DNA of 64,000 nt from Fragum whitleyi (GCA_948146395.1 OX411548.1:59601020-59665019), one strand, 5' to 3'. Numbered from the stretch's first letter, positions 41,801-44,495 are shown. Notes: generated by a model from the letters alone, not told the origin. Numbers and translations: made by a program.

Positions 41801-44495
41801 TTTAATGTATTTTTATTAAATAGAGGTTTTACATATCGCTAATTTTGTTCATCCTGAACAAAATAAGCGACATTGGATTCCCTTTCTTAAATTTCACTCA
41901 AAACTCGCTCCTCTCACTCATTCAACATCATTCCTAAATCATTCCAAAATCGTTCAACTTATCAATTTTAAGATGTTATAAACTATATCCTCAACTCAGA
42001 AGTAGAGGAGCACATATTGATTTCATCATGTCTGTCTGTCAGTCCATTGACCTTTTGCTTTCCGCTAGCTAAACGGAGAAGCAATTGACCTGCAATAACA
42101 ACTTTACACAAATATTGCCCATGACACAAAGAAATACCCTTTTGTTTCGGGGTCATACATGTCACGGTCATAAGTTATCTTGAACTGTTAACAGTTTCCA
42201 CTCTAACTGAACAACCAATTGACCCAAATCATAAACCTTGACACAAATATTGTCAATGACCCAAGAGAGTGTCAAATTTTGCAGTCACGAAGGTCGAAGT
42301 TACAATTGAACTCCGTCCAAGAATTGTCTTGCGATTCCAACTCATGAAGTAAAAGACTTCCCTTCGAAAAAAAACTTTTCATCAAGGACAAAGCTCTTGT
42401 TGGGGTCCACTTTGCGACAATTCTAATTAAAAATGTAATTGATAACTCAAATGGAGCAGAAGTCATTTGAAAAATAACATAGAAACTGTTTTGAGTGTAT
42501 AAGTGTCCGCCTCTGCGTCCATTAGTCGGCTATATGGTCCATATCATTTTCTTTCTTTTAAACTCATCTGATCACTACTTGCTCAAGTGGAGCTTTAAGG
42601 ATCACCCTGACTCCGTCGTCCGTCTAGTGTCGTCAACTTTCTTAAAACTTATTCTTCTCCTAAACCGCTGGGCCGATTTCAATAAAATTTTGACAGAATG
42701 TTCCCTGGGTGACCTTCTTCAAAAATTCTTCGCTAAATTCTGATAATCCACTAATATGGGTGTGGTAGGGCGGGGCTTATTTGGAGCCATAAATCTTTGA
42801 AAGACATCTCCTCCCGAACCACAGAGCCGATTTCAATGAAACTTTACCAGAATATTCCTGGGGTGACCCTTTTTAATAATTGTTCGTGAAATTGAGAATG
42901 GCCCATGAATTTTGACGTGGCAGGGCGGGCCTAATTTTGAGCCAGAAATCTTTGAATGAAATCTCCTCCTGAACCACTGGGGCAATGTCTGTGAAACTTT
43001 ACCAGAATGTTCCTTGGGTATCGCTTTTGGCAAATTGTTCACGAAATTTTGATTGGTCCGAAAATATCTGCGTGGCAGGGCGGGACTTATTCAAGCCCAG
43101 GACATTTGAACGACATCTCCTCCTGGACCACTTTGCCGATTTAAAAGAAACTTTACCAGAACGTTCCTTTGGAGACCAACTTCAAAATTTGTTTGCAAAG
43201 TTTTGATTAGCCCATAAATATGGGCGTGGCAAGGCAGGGCTAATTTTGAGTCTCCTCTGTAAATAGTGGGTGGGCAGGGTCTATTGTCACTGTTTATTCT
43301 TCGAATTACATTTCCTTTCAACAATTAGTAAATTTGAATGAAACTTTGCCAGAAAGTTTCTTGGATGAGATTCACTGGACAAATCGGATTCTGGACAGCG
43401 GTTTAGAACCATTTTGGCCCTCTTGTTATCATTTTTCTTCCATCAATTGCAGACCTGTATAGCGAATCAGGGGTTTAAGCGTCTCTCATTGATTTATATC
43501 CGTCCGTCAAAAGACGAGACGTATTATGTGATCACCTGTGGTGGGCGGGAGGCGTGAGCTTCGTTAGTGGCTTGAGGTCACCGTCCCTTGAACGCATTCC
43601 AACTTATCAGTACTTTCAGTACTTTGATTATCTCTAAGCGTCTATTTGCCTTGTTTTCGTCGATGTTTCTAACAGAAATGGACGTTTCTTAAAATAATGG
43701 CATTCCGTCATTGTTCTAAAAATATCTACGTGATTTCAAAGAAAAAACCATATGGGATGTTATAACACGGATATTTGTATAGTTAAAAGATAAAATGGAA
43801 AACAAAACACACTTATTCTTAACTAGGGAGTAAAGTTATACCAAAATAAGGAGTAATCATCCTTGAAAGTTAAGAGTATTGACAACACACAAGAAATAAT
43901 GAATAATAAGGACAATGTTTAATATAATTAAAAATGAAAGTCTTCCTAAAATAAAATGAACAACATGTATTGGCGAGAGCATTCCATGGTAAAGACGTAA
44001 TTAACAATCTGGGCTTTTTTTTTGGGGGGGGGGGGGGTTCTTCTGAAGAAAGTATTCTTCGGGCGTACGTCGAAACGCATTGATGCGCTAAACATTATAT
44101 GTTTTGTTGCATATCTTTGACGTCATTAGCTACAATTTGTTAAGTTTGTTAAACGTGAAATATTATGGTGTAACTCGTGAAATCACGACACCGGTCCGCG
44201 TCCAAAATCGGGTATTTGCTAACTAATCCCCTTTCTACATGAAGTTGTTCGTATAAATACTTTTATATCAGTTAAATATATCTTACTCCAGACGTTCTAT
44301 TTCCTCGTTCTCAAACAACTCTTGACGTTTGATGACGTCCTTCAATGTCGTCACTTCCTCTGGGGACAGACCGGACAAATCCGGAGATGGCGGACATACG
44401 GGTTCCGAGAGTCTCCGGGATTCCTTGTTCCCATTGGCTGTAACCTCCTTTCTGTTTCCATGGTTATGCTTTTTACCTGAGCCACCACGTAATAC
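1473..44495 (-). CDS. RIM/Fife/Piccolo-family presynaptic active-zone scaffold gene (partial, 21 exons)
   Basis: Reconstructed by reading the minus strand for family motifs and GT/AG sites. The 21 exons listed separately chain without a phase conflict into 3,574 coding bases (1,191 codons plus 1 base). Domain order with approximate residues: Rab-binding helix 45-90, FYVE-like zinc finger 101-150, Ser/Arg-rich linker 238-645, PDZ 665-757, RxLPxxP 781-787, C2A 795-930, RxLPxxP 965-971, basic Ser-rich linker to about 1,150, start of C2B from 1,157. Known for the family: these proteins sit at the presynaptic active zone, bind Rab3 and Munc13 through the N-terminus, Ca channels through PDZ and RIM-BP through RxLPxxP, and dock vesicles. 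The zinc finger with KTKFADG is RIM-like while the PDZ reads more like Piccolo/Fife, so I leave the orthologue open. Both ends of the gene are outside the visible exons. Confidence 0.9.
1587..2029. other. Intron between exons 20 and 21
   Basis: AT-rich, with poly-T/poly-A runs near 1825-1865. Nothing else recognised. Confidence 0.6.
2030..2124 (-). CDS. Exon 20: LGPGQ motif before C2B
   Basis: Acceptor TTGATTTTCAG before 2124 and donor GTAAGGAC after 2030; phase 2 in, phase 1 out. Reads ANGPIPDRLAPEGDDITS, then VLGPGQIAPKPSYG. 'LGPGQ' and the following proline-rich turn match the 'LGPAQLVGRQ-LATP' stretch that directly precedes C2B in RIM. Confidence 0.9.
2421..2667. mobile_element. MITE with 'gtgacc-gtca' inverted ends (family D)
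   Basis: Starts gtgacctgtcacatgataaa and ends with 'cctgacgggtca', a diverged inverted repeat, with the internal 'agactgcgcag' shared with 7265-7531 and 58500-58757. The 63-codon plus frame inside is not a gene. Confidence 0.6.
2790..3330. repeat. Family F hairpin element with internal 133-bp duplication and (GAAT)n
   Basis: Begins 'acatcgtgaaattgacaa'. Holds the hairpin ggaggtaat...'atcgctaattttgttca' / 'gcaaaattagc'...attacctcc at 2891-2956, a direct duplication with period 133 (2961 and 3094), and a (GAAT)n run at 3260-3301. Other family F copies: 12376-12530, 32545-32945, 41545-41985, 61383-61798. Confidence 0.75.
3367..3463 (-). CDS. Exon 19: linker
   Basis: Acceptor TTGTATTTTTTACAG before 3463 and donor GTATGTAC after 3367; phase 1 in, phase 2 out. 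Reads RFDMLTPPHHFSRSNSTKEF, then MKNSPEEPDLDP. It is the exon needed to bridge the phase between exons 18 and 20, which independently supports it. Confidence 0.82.
3709..3984. mobile_element. MITE with 'tacagtaaaac' ends
   Basis: Left end tacagtaaaacttgtgttaa with 'gcgaccac', right end 'ggtcgcttgagcaatattgactgta', imperfect inverted repeats flanked by TA. Two further internal copies of 'ggtcgcttaata' near the right end. Non-autonomous Tc1-like type is likely. Confidence 0.65.
4201..4317 (-). CDS. Exon 18: Ser-rich linker
   Basis: Acceptor CTGATTTTTCAG before 4317 and donor GTAATTG after 4201; phase 1 to phase 1. Reads GFHGSFGRSKSYSDIRDSNK, then LGVSSPTHARRSFESHSS. A second frame is also open across the exon, but only this one continues exon 17 and joins exon 19 in phase. 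No recognised domain. Confidence 0.8.
4901..5115. repeat. Palindromic pair of tRNA-Thr-like heads
   Basis: The outer 17 bases (gcatagctgaaaataaa at 4901) are repeated inverted at 5099-5115. Inside, two tRNA-like heads face each other. The minus-strand one reads 'ttggctcagtggttagcgc' with a TGT anticodon loop; the plus-strand one reads 'tttggctcagtgcttcgcgc', cttttgtaaacc-like loop, then a B box 'gggttcattcccc'. Looks like a foldback of a tRNA-derived SINE, not a functional tRNA gene. Confidence 0.6.
5333..5428 (-). CDS. Exon 17: basic Ser-rich conserved block
   Basis: Acceptor TTTCGTTTCAG before 5428 and donor GTAAGTG after 5333; phase 1 to phase 1. Reads DDKHSSFSSLLRKKVSAVAR, then LSSSLIMGGKKD. 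It matches the RIM block 'KKRRSSLSAKVVAIVSRRS' in the linker ahead of C2B. Good splice sites, full phase match and family similarity make this a firm call although it is only 96 bases. Confidence 0.88.
5650..6925. mobile_element. 1.3-kb foldback element with ~270-bp inverted ends
   Basis: The left end (from gcgtaattaggattttaaat, through 'tccgctcccctttt' and a small hairpin 'actacagcttgaataagctgtagt') returns inverted at 6660-6925. The middle holds a direct duplication of about 160 bases (5929-6087 and 6120-6278, 'cgcccttgcggaag'). No transposase seen. A solo end-type copy is at 24124-24400. Confidence 0.75.
7265..7531. mobile_element. MITE with 28-bp inverted ends (family D, intact)
   Basis: Left end 'tgatccgtcacgcgaaaag' with 'ggaccat' and right end 'atggtcccttttcgcgtga' with 'cgggtcaca' are near-perfect inverted repeats. 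The inside is unique and noncoding apart from 'agtctgcgcagtacgcgctg'. Best-preserved copy of family D in the window. Confidence 0.85.
7535..8819. other. Intron stretch without recognised gene
   Basis: AT-rich. At 8452-8545 a segment ('gccggtaccaaatgactac') weakly resembles 4035-4095 ('gccggttccaaagtgtctac'), probably two diverged copies of one repeat. Confidence 0.5.
8820..9190. repeat. Degenerate molluscan-type tandem repeat
   Basis: Diverged units of roughly 125 bases, each with 'gacctct' and 'aagaatgccaccaaaat'-like segments (8893, 9026). It leads directly into the regular array that follows. Confidence 0.55.
9191..9670. repeat. 120-bp tandem array, four units, each with a hairpin
   Basis: Units start at 9191, 9311, 9431 and 9551 ('aaaatataattcggt'). 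The first three are almost identical. Each unit carries an inverted repeat 'accactcttgaggtcacaaa' / 'tttgtgacctttagagtggt'. As 120 is a multiple of three, the minus strand shows a repeating 40-residue frame (MMRSQQLGVTTLKV...), an artefact of the period. Confidence 0.9.
9968..10060 (-). CDS. Exon 16 (candidate): linker with SKSDSS patch
   Basis: An open frame VVARLSPCMPQMFSMHES, then KSDSSFGWIKQNG, with donor GTAAGAT after 9968 and acceptor TGTTGTAG before 10060; phase 1 to phase 1, so it slots between exons 15 and 17. 'MFSMHESKSDSSFG' resembles the 'MYxLExxxxSQSDTAVG' stretch that precedes the basic KKRRSSL block in RIM. A stronger-looking acceptor (CCCCAG, exon from 10028) would break phase. 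The gene stays in frame without it, so it may be alternative or wrong. Confidence 0.5.
10061..12375. other. Intron between exons 15 and 16
   Basis: AT-rich. A possible MITE at about 10808-11165 has inverted ends 'ttgtaccagggatgtggaa' and 'ttccacatctctgtcttgtac'. Segments at 11635 and 11685 ('ttttcttttataaatg') form a short 50-bp direct repeat. No other gene seen. Confidence 0.55.
12376..12530. repeat. Family F hairpin element
   Basis: Hairpin ggaggtaatgaatatcgcta...'aacaaaattagtgat'...'attacctcc', followed by 'ttcactcgaaacttgctcc' and 'cattcaaaaatcattcatc', as in other family F copies. It ends about 30 bases from the 3' end of exon 15. Confidence 0.7.
12559..12719 (-). CDS. Exon 15: Ser/Pro-rich linker with second RxLPxxP motif
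   Basis: Donor GTAGGT after 12559, phase 1 out. Acceptor taken as CTGTCAG (exon from 12719), which gives the phase 2 entry that exon 14 demands; the neighbouring ACAG at 12727 would break phase. Reads PVTSLETSSLYPSRNPSPRS, then SQRTLPITPAHDRARG. RTLPITP (12608-12628) is again R-x-L-P-x-x-P, now in the classical place between the C2 domains. Confidence 0.8.
13137..13465 (-). repeat. Family P palindromic element, copy 1
   Basis: About 330 bases with a central palindrome 'gataattgtctcggcatagc' / 'ctcgacaattatc', 'aacactaagtacgtattat' at one end and 'actatacaaatatccgtgtg' at the other. Opposite orientation to the copies at 17537 and 20083. Confidence 0.8.
13560..14030 (-). repeat. Far part of the exon-14-derived tandem array (decayed units)
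   Basis: Four to five diverged units of about 90 bases ('gatgttgtcaatgtgagctt' at 13598, 'gtggtgag', 'tctagatgaaaacatgtgg' at 13857, 'aatggtgagctattgtcat' at 13940, 'gatgataacaagtgaggtg'). The same order of blocks occurs in 15990-16262 and in the end of exon 14. Separated from the main part by an inserted element. Confidence 0.7.
14030..15990. mobile_element. 2-kb element with ~270-bp inverted ends, inserted in the tandem array
   Basis: The left arm 14030-14310 ('gtaaagtgtttgagaccca', 'gaaaaagcagtatgtccagg', 'tagctatagtggtatagcta') returns inverted at 15700-15990 ('gggtcttaaacactttac'). It splits the ~90-bp array. No coding; its middle is filled by a separate mariner-like insertion. Family unknown. 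Confidence 0.75.
14582..15581. mobile_element. Mariner-like non-autonomous element, nested
   Basis: Ends 'tacgagggatgatccagta' and 'ttggatcaaccctcgta' are inverted and flanked by TA; subterminal 'aaggcgggggagcgtg' (14763) has a partner 'gctcccccgccttcgtg' (15392). About 1.0 kb with no intact transposase; the 80-83-codon minus frames do not show a D,D34D or helix-turn-helix pattern. The ends resemble mariner-type termini by memory only. Confidence 0.6.
15990..16262 (-). repeat. Exon-14-derived tandem array, three units next to the exon
   Basis: Three ~90-base units (about 15990, 16073, 16163) repeat the last ~80 bases of exon 14 plus its donor: 'gtggtgagct', 'tctagatgataac-tgtgg', 'gtgttgtcaatttgagctt' on the plus strand. 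On the minus strand each unit ends in a donor-like (A)AG|GTAATC or variant. Stops and indels break the C2 reading frame, so these are relics, not exons. Confidence 0.8.
16263..16426 (-). CDS. Exon 14: end of C2A domain, 3' end amplified downstream
   Basis: Acceptor CCATTTCACAG before 16426 and donor GTAATCTT after 16263; phase 0 in, phase 2 out. Reads LAFLALEVTVWNYQ, then DVEDEFLGEVLLDLSEAQID and CYHLEDHDENSSPLP. This is the last third of the C2 sandwich ('LEVTVWD--DEFLGEV'). The common WDYD is WNYQ here, so another Ca ligand is lost. The last ~80 bases with the donor recur as a decayed tandem repeat in the following intron. Confidence 0.95.
16565..16740 (-). repeat. Dispersed 'tgacgtcat' repeat, copy 2
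   Basis: Reverse complement of 556-745: 'cacttgataacaccactgcc', 'tttgacgtta', 'atgacgtcatgacg'. Third copy at 19150-19320. Confidence 0.55.
16776..16922. repeat. 147-bp palindrome
   Basis: Arms begin 'gacctgtaatagttccgca' and end 'ggaactattacaggtc'; inner arms 'aatgttgaccgaggtttcc' / 'ggaaacctcggttaacatt'. Foldback MITE type in the intron between exons 13 and 14. Confidence 0.85.
17100..17193 (-). CDS. Exon 13: middle of C2A domain
   Basis: Acceptor TGACTTTCAG before 17193 and donor GTATTA after 17100; phase 2 in, phase 0 out. Reads HDSKESQIKTATSNPQWNET, then FVFPNISSDE. 'KT-x4-NPxWNETFVF' is the diagnostic C2 strand. Short and easily missed, but the phase fits on both sides. Confidence 0.93.
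17537..17860 (+). repeat. Family P palindromic element, copy 2
   Basis: Begins 'tataatacatacttagtgtt', central palindrome 'ccattgtcgaggctctgcc' / 'gagacaattatc', ends 'cacggatatttgtatagtta'. Confidence 0.8.
17989..18065 (+). repeat. tRNA-like SINE head
   Basis: An A-box-like 'tagctcaatcgg' and a B-box-like 'gagttcgaatct', with a possible TTG anticodon loop (ctttgaa). Stem pairing is poor and the sequence runs on into nonrepeated DNA without a terminator, so a decayed tRNA-derived SINE is more likely than a gene. Confidence 0.45.
18283..18353. repeat. 71-bp hairpin
   Basis: Arms 'aataacgactggaaaatctt' with 'aatttttgagaatg' and their inverted partner 'cattctcaaaaatt' with 'agccgttatt'. No other copy found. 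Confidence 0.75.
19150..19320 (-). repeat. Dispersed 'tgacgtcat' repeat, copy 3
   Basis: Contains 'cacttgataatctcaccgc', 'tttttgacgtcatctttg' and 'gtgacgtcacaatgaac', matching 556-745 in reverse. Confidence 0.55.
19781..19962 (-). CDS. Exon 12: first half of C2A domain
   Basis: Acceptor TATATTGCAG before 19962 and donor GTAAGTCA after 19781; phase 0 in, phase 2 out. Reads GSLWMQLDYDSKCECLIVVL, then IRAEGIYAQRNEERHEPNAV and AMLHLLPKR. It matches the C2A entry of RIM and Piccolo ('G-L-LQL-YD--LIV-I--A--L' and 'YLLPDR'). The usual aspartate of loop 1 ('DPYVK') is replaced by EPNAVAML, so at least one Ca ligand is changed. Confidence 0.93.
20083..20395 (+). repeat. Family P palindromic element, copy 3
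   Basis: Begins 'acgtactaagtgttttgtat', central palindrome 'gataattgactcggcagagc' / 'ctcggcaattatc', ends 'cacggatgtttgtatagtta'. Confidence 0.8.
20396..21065. other. Intron stretch without recognised feature
   Basis: AT-rich intron between exons 11 and 12; no exon, RNA gene or defined repeat recognised. Confidence 0.5.
21066..21165. repeat. 100-bp hairpin
   Basis: Arms 'gtgcacatttcgatgggtca' with 'gaaacagttgtaactcccta' and inverted 'tagggagttacagctgtttc' with 'gatttgcacat'. Single copy in the window. Confidence 0.8.
21690..21775 (-). CDS. Exon 11: linker ending in RxLPxxP motif
   Basis: Acceptor TTTTTCAATCAG before 21775 and donor GTAAGTAG after 21690; phase 1 in, phase 0 out. Reads TLGTTESLQPPDCMSLDK, then RKRRMLPRTP. 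RMLPRTP (21690-21710) fits R-x-L-P-x-x-P, the consensus bound by the SH3 domains of RIM-binding protein. In classical RIM the motif lies between the C2 domains; here one copy lies between PDZ and C2A. Confidence 0.85.
21998..22428. mobile_element. Decayed family D MITE split by a family U MITE
   Basis: Outer pieces: 'aaaagggaccatctgg' on the left and 'catggtcctttttcgcgtga' with 'tggtcaca' on the right. The left terminus is lost. Family U occupies 22084-22322. Confidence 0.6.
22084..22322. mobile_element. Family U MITE, copy 1
   Basis: About 240 bases with inverted ends 'gagcctgtgcgtgacattt' and 'aaatgtcacgcacaggctc'. Internal 'ggccagcctg' and 'tctgcacagtctgacc' occur in all copies. Other copies: 24709-24948, 39061-39294, 44515-44770, 57184-57422. 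Confidence 0.85.
22505..23418. mobile_element. 0.9-kb element with 30-bp inverted ends
   Basis: Left 'tatagtccgtttaacttcta' with 'tatgggccgacc'; right 'ggtctatatagaagtcaaac' with 'ggactatta'. No transposase; a 65-codon plus frame at 23058 has no family features. Lies in the intron between exons 10 and 11. Confidence 0.7.
23695..23923. mobile_element. 229-bp TTAA-flanked MITE, copy 1
   Basis: Starts TTAACACTTTGCCGTTTAAT and ends 'ggaaagggTTAA'. A central hairpin 'aagaagaaattgcttctgac' / 'aagcaatttcttctt'. The copy at 57841-58069 has exactly the same length. TTAA targets are typical of piggyBac-type elements. Confidence 0.85.
24124..24400. repeat. Solo palindromic end of the 1.3-kb foldback family
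   Basis: Matches the terminal arm at 6660-6925: 'gcgtagctcccattacgcac', a hairpin 'ctacggcttatttaagctgtag', 'ctcaaatcataaaa' and 'gagtgcgt'. It lies in the intron between exons 10 and 11. A 75-codon frame within it is not a gene. Confidence 0.7.
24561..24677 (-). CDS. Exon 10: second half of PDZ domain
   Basis: Acceptor CATTTAAG before 24677 and donor GTAGGT after 24561; phase 1 to phase 1. Reads GDQIIEWNGRSLVDVTFEEA, then QDLLNKSGDIVQITVIHS. 'GDxIxEWNGxSL' is the conserved strand that follows the first half of the domain, then the alphaB helix and last strand. Together with exons 8 and 9 this makes a full-length PDZ of about 93 residues. Confidence 0.93.
24709..24948. mobile_element. Family U MITE, copy 2, with a partial copy directly after it
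   Basis: Ends 'tgagcctgtgcgtgacattt' and 'aaatgtcacgcacaggctca'. A second, decayed unit continues to about 25190 ('ggctgaccagagtcttcact', ending 'ggaaatgtcacacacagac'), giving a head-to-tail pair. Begins about 32 bases upstream of exon 10. Confidence 0.82.
25195..25939. other. Intron between exons 9 and 10
   Basis: AT-rich; a fragment at 25700-25790 ('gactgtgcagatgcacaggc', 'gaaattgttggaaatg') is a family U remnant. Nothing else recognised. Confidence 0.5.
25940..26056 (-). CDS. Exon 9: PDZ core, GLGM carboxylate-binding loop
   Basis: Acceptor GTTATTTCAG before 26056 and donor GTTCGTAC after 25940; phase 1 to phase 1. It reads NGLGMRVVGGRM, then PGGSLGAYVTSVIKGGPAD. The GLGM loop and the 'GAYV-VI-GGPA' pattern are the conserved core of a PDZ. 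The 'G-YV--V--GGPA' form resembles the PDZ of Piccolo and Fife more than classical RIM, which has 'GAxIxKVKKGSxAD'. That comparison is from memory of the families. Confidence 0.9.
26331..26421. repeat. 92-bp palindromic element, copy 2 (inverted)
   Basis: Same palindrome as 271-363. The flanks (atccacaagttta on the left, taaattgcgg on the right) are the reverse complement of the other copy's flanks, which defines the element ends. Lies in the intron between exons 8 and 9. Confidence 0.85.
26642..26742 (-). CDS. Exon 8: start of PDZ domain (first strand)
   Basis: Strong donor GTAAGTA after 26642, phase 1 out, which fits the next exon. The frame reads WYLKDN, then HEILIHKDKADQSVRT, the first beta strand and carboxylate-loop approach of a PDZ, continuing into NGLGMRVVGG. 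The start is uncertain. The acceptor CTTTTCAG gives 26742 and phase 2 in, matching exon 7; an alternative AAAG gives 26710 and phase 1 in. A small inverted-repeat element (26751-26866) begins only nine bases upstream of the first choice. Confidence 0.6.
26751..26866. mobile_element. 116-bp inverted-repeat element beside PDZ exon 8
   Basis: Inverted ends 'gaggtgcgttcgttagag' and 'ctctaacgaacgcacctc', with inner arms 'gattcttatttagattttt' / 'aaaaaatctcaataag'. Its near edge overlaps the intron sequence immediately upstream of the chosen exon 8 acceptor. Confidence 0.8.
27465..27596 (-). CDS. Exon 7: RS-rich linker before PDZ (donor uncertain)
   Basis: Acceptor TCTCTTTTTCAG before 27596 is strong and completes the split codon from exon 6. 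It reads KSRSRDSTGNTHRSGSVSPK, then RSLGSSVPDMPGKDNHGRR and MTLSQ. The 3' end is less sure: a GT at 27464-27463 gives phase 2, which fits the next exon, but GTGTCA is a weak donor and the frame stays open for several more codons. Confidence 0.65.
27597..28421. other. Intron between exons 6 and 7
   Basis: AT-rich. A 97-codon plus frame at 27844-28137 has no domain features and no other support; treated as chance. Confidence 0.5.
28422..29384 (-). CDS. Exon 6: long Ser/Arg-rich linker
   Basis: The largest exon (963 bases). Acceptor TTTTTCACTTTTAG before 29384; donor GTAATG after 28422; phase 2 to phase 2, 320 whole codons with no stop. Composition is dominated by Ser, Arg, Asp and Lys. A central block repeats SRDS/SRES units (about 28730-28820) and then runs into PTRSRSKSK. 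Towards the end are a poly-Ser patch, a YYDEERSD acidic patch and PSIPKKKTLQGP. It is predicted to be disordered and rich in possible phosphorylation sites. A 131-codon plus-strand frame crosses its 3' end but is an antisense shadow. Confidence 0.9.
29443..30310. other. Intron between exons 5 and 6 with simple repeats
   Basis: A (TTA)n-like run at 29680-29755 and an A run of about 30 bases at 29840-29869. No gene. Confidence 0.6.
30311..30442 (-). CDS. Exon 5: charged linker
   Basis: Acceptor CTTTTTCACTAG before 30442 and donor GTATTAC after 30311; phase 2 in, phase 2 out (43 whole codons). Reads RRRSTSLSEQDSIDVEDDQY and then QQFQLERQKCREQRQSKKSR. The Gln/Arg/Glu-rich part looks helical. Linker only, no recognised domain. 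The polypyrimidine tract CTCTTTTTCA is nearly the same as the one before exon 7. Confidence 0.75.
30600..30690. repeat. Hairpin
   Basis: 'gcagaaccagtctatatttt' and 'aaatatagactggttttgc' form inverted arms around 'gactcggctatcgcatcgg'. Immediately followed by the element at 30710. Confidence 0.65.
30710..31291. mobile_element. ~0.58-kb element with 'acactcctcaaaa' ends, copy 1
   Basis: Left 'acactcctcaaaactcctac' with 'gcggccactt'; right 'ggtggtcgcttaaaactttt' with 'gagtagtgt', imperfect inverted repeats. Copy 2 is at 49486-50029 in the same orientation with shared blocks ('gaaatgttttaaa', 'ttgtgacttttgaa', 'gtccgtctt'). No coding. Confidence 0.75.
31770..31906 (-). CDS. Exon 4: acidic/basic linker
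   Basis: Acceptor TTGTTGTTTCAG before 31906 and donor GTAGATAG after 31770; phase 0 in, phase 2 out. It reads HSTYKHSGTDVTVGDS, then ESDVFSSDIHTPLKK and TPTKKPARL. No domain; it is linker between zinc finger and PDZ. It is supported by an open frame across the whole exon, sound splice sites and exact phase match to the next exon. Its upstream intron is 7.5 kb long and holds the large tandem array. Confidence 0.75.
32225..32350. repeat. (ATTC)n microsatellite
   Basis: About 17 uninterrupted ATTC units then degenerate units; part of the family F neighbourhood, where such runs recur. Confidence 0.95.
32545..32945. repeat. Family F element at the start of the tandem array
   Basis: Ends 'aacatcgtgaaatagac' and 'tgtcaattatacgatgtaac'; central hairpin 'atcgccaattttgttc' / 'gaacaaaattagcgat'. 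The right part is inside unit 1 of the 1,319-bp array and hence is repeated in units 2 and 3. Confidence 0.7.
32640..36596. repeat. 1,319-bp tandem array, three near-identical units
   Basis: Units 32640-33958, 33959-35277 and 35278-36596 differ by only a few bases (for example ccgg/cagg near 32663, tgatatg/tgatttg near 35967). Each unit holds part of a family F element and two ~155-bp palindromes (unit 1: 33408-33564 and 33700-33854) with ends 'gggatgagtgtctttttaac' and 'aaagacactcgtccct'. The palindrome plus ~135 bases is itself duplicated within the unit. The 67-70-codon frames at 33785, 35104 and 36423 are this repeat, not genes. Confidence 0.95.
36631..37495. repeat. Two-unit direct repeat, period 455
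   Basis: Units start 'agtgaaatgtca' at 36631 and 37086. Shared blocks: 'ttgcttgatggtcttcgtc', 'gctcagaatcagaactgcat', 'gcagatcgaagttcggggg', 'ataaagtgcaatgga'. The second unit lacks about 40 bases. Follows the 1,319-bp array directly. Confidence 0.88.
37701..37955 (+). mobile_element. tRNA-derived SINE, full length
   Basis: The tRNA-like head has an A box TGGCGCAGTTGG and a B box GGTTCGATCCC, an anticodon loop 'actgtaaat' (GTA, Tyr-like), then an unrelated body and the tail 'gaaagcggcgtaaaatccca'. A and B boxes imply RNA polymerase III transcription. Shares its 3' half with the fragment at 370-556. A 99-codon frame across it is not a gene. Confidence 0.85.
37960..38640. other. Intron stretch, nothing recognised
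   Basis: Between the SINE and the next hairpin; AT-rich, no exon or repeat recognised. Confidence 0.5.
38645..38850. repeat. ~200-bp inverted repeat
   Basis: Arms 'gattaagatatgaagag' with 'ggtatgaaaataaaaaccta' and inverted 'ctaaatttgtatttggtttt' with 'cttttcatatctta'. Imperfect; probably an old foldback MITE. Confidence 0.65.
39017..39394. mobile_element. Family D MITE with family U MITE inside, beside exon 3
   Basis: Outer ends 'ttgtgacccgacattaaaaa' with 'ggaccat' and 'cctttttcgtgtagcgggtc' with 'acaa'. Family U fills 39061-39294 (ends 'tgagcctatgtgtgacattt' and 'ggaaatgtcgcgcaca'). The right end is 17 bases from the exon 3 donor. Confidence 0.75.
39411..39560 (-). CDS. Exon 3: end of zinc finger and SGxW motif
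   Basis: Acceptor AAATTTCAG before 39560 and donor GTAAGAAT after 39411; 50 codons, phase 0 in and out. WRCSMC supplies the last two zinc ligands, followed by SGVWYHG, which matches the SGAWF-type Rab3 contact motif of RIM and rabphilin. The exon ends LSLSEMDSSEND, a start of Ser-rich linker. The donor is only about 17 bases from the end of an inverted-repeat element (39017-39394). Confidence 0.95.
39561..40375. other. Intron between exons 2 and 3
   Basis: AT-rich, no repeat defined. The open frame that extends exon 2 into it ('VIKVIFCF...') is intron read-through. Confidence 0.7.
40376..40592 (-). CDS. Exon 2: Rab-binding helix end and first part of FYVE-like zinc finger
   Basis: Acceptor TTCCACAG ends at 40593 and donor GTAATC begins at 40375. 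One base completes the split codon, then 72 codons, leaving in phase 0. The reading starts KLRESVQIYEEEVKKHASQ (helix) and continues into CRLC, KTKFADGIG, CADC and CNKC, which are six of the eight zinc ligands of the RIM/rabphilin zinc finger. The KTKFADG string is a hallmark of RIM. The intron just upstream is occupied from about 40600 by a split palindromic element. Confidence 0.95.
40600..40665 (+). repeat. Family P element, left piece (split by the 3-kb element)
   Basis: 'tataatacatacttagtgtt' to 'cttagtacgcattat' matches the start of family P. The rest of the element continues at 43632 after the 3-kb insertion. It starts 8 bases upstream of exon 2. Confidence 0.75.
41545..41985 (-). repeat. 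Family F element inside the left 3-kb copy
   Basis: Ends 'gttacatcgtgaatttgaca' and 'cttatcaattttaagatgtt'; hairpin 'atcgctaattttgttcatcc' / 'tgaacaaaataagcga'; 'cattcattt' runs. Partner at 61383-61798. Confidence 0.8.
42640..43260. repeat. ~155-bp tandem repeat, four units
   Basis: Repeating blocks 'cctcctgaaccactgg', 'gccgatttcaatgaaacttt', 'accagaatgttcc-tgggt', 'gcgtggcagggcggg'. The right-hand copy of the element has six such units (about 59840-60720), which accounts for its extra ~300 bases. Related to the array at 51915-52850. Confidence 0.85.
43632..43795 (+). repeat. Family P element, right piece
   Basis: 'gtctatttgccttgttttcg', 'gatgtttctaacagaaatg' and 'cacggatatttgtatagtta' complete the family P element begun at 40600. 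Confidence 0.75.
44019..44038. repeat. Poly-T/poly-G run
   Basis: A run of T followed by a run of about 14 G. Low-complexity. Confidence 0.9.
44287..44495 (-). CDS. Exon 1 of those visible: N-terminal linker and start of Rab-binding helix
   Basis: Acceptor TTGCATTTCAG precedes 44495 and donor GTAAGA follows 44287. It enters in phase 0 and leaves in phase 2 (69 codons plus 2 bases). The frame reads VLRGGSGKK, then a Pro/Ser-rich stretch (PVCPPSPDLSGLSPEE), then a charged helix VIKRQELFENEEIERLE. RIM proteins have the same 'PDLS-L-EEE' entry into the Rab3-binding helix. The helix runs on without break into the next exon. Earlier coding or 5' UTR exons must lie upstream of 44495; I could not find them in the remaining 19.5 kb of the window. 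Confidence 0.85.

Larger units (their letters stand above)
40666..43626 (+). mobile_element. 3-kb element, left copy of an inverted pair
   Basis: Begins 'ttttaagttggaatgcgg', ends 'cgcattccaacttatcagta' with 'ctttcagtactttg', so it has short inverted termini. ATTAT flanks both sides (40661-40665 and 43627-43631), a likely 5-bp target duplication within a family P element. Contains a family F copy (41545-41985) and four ~155-bp tandem units (about 42640-43260). The inverted partner is at 59421-62677. No transposase or polymerase frame seen. Confidence 0.8.
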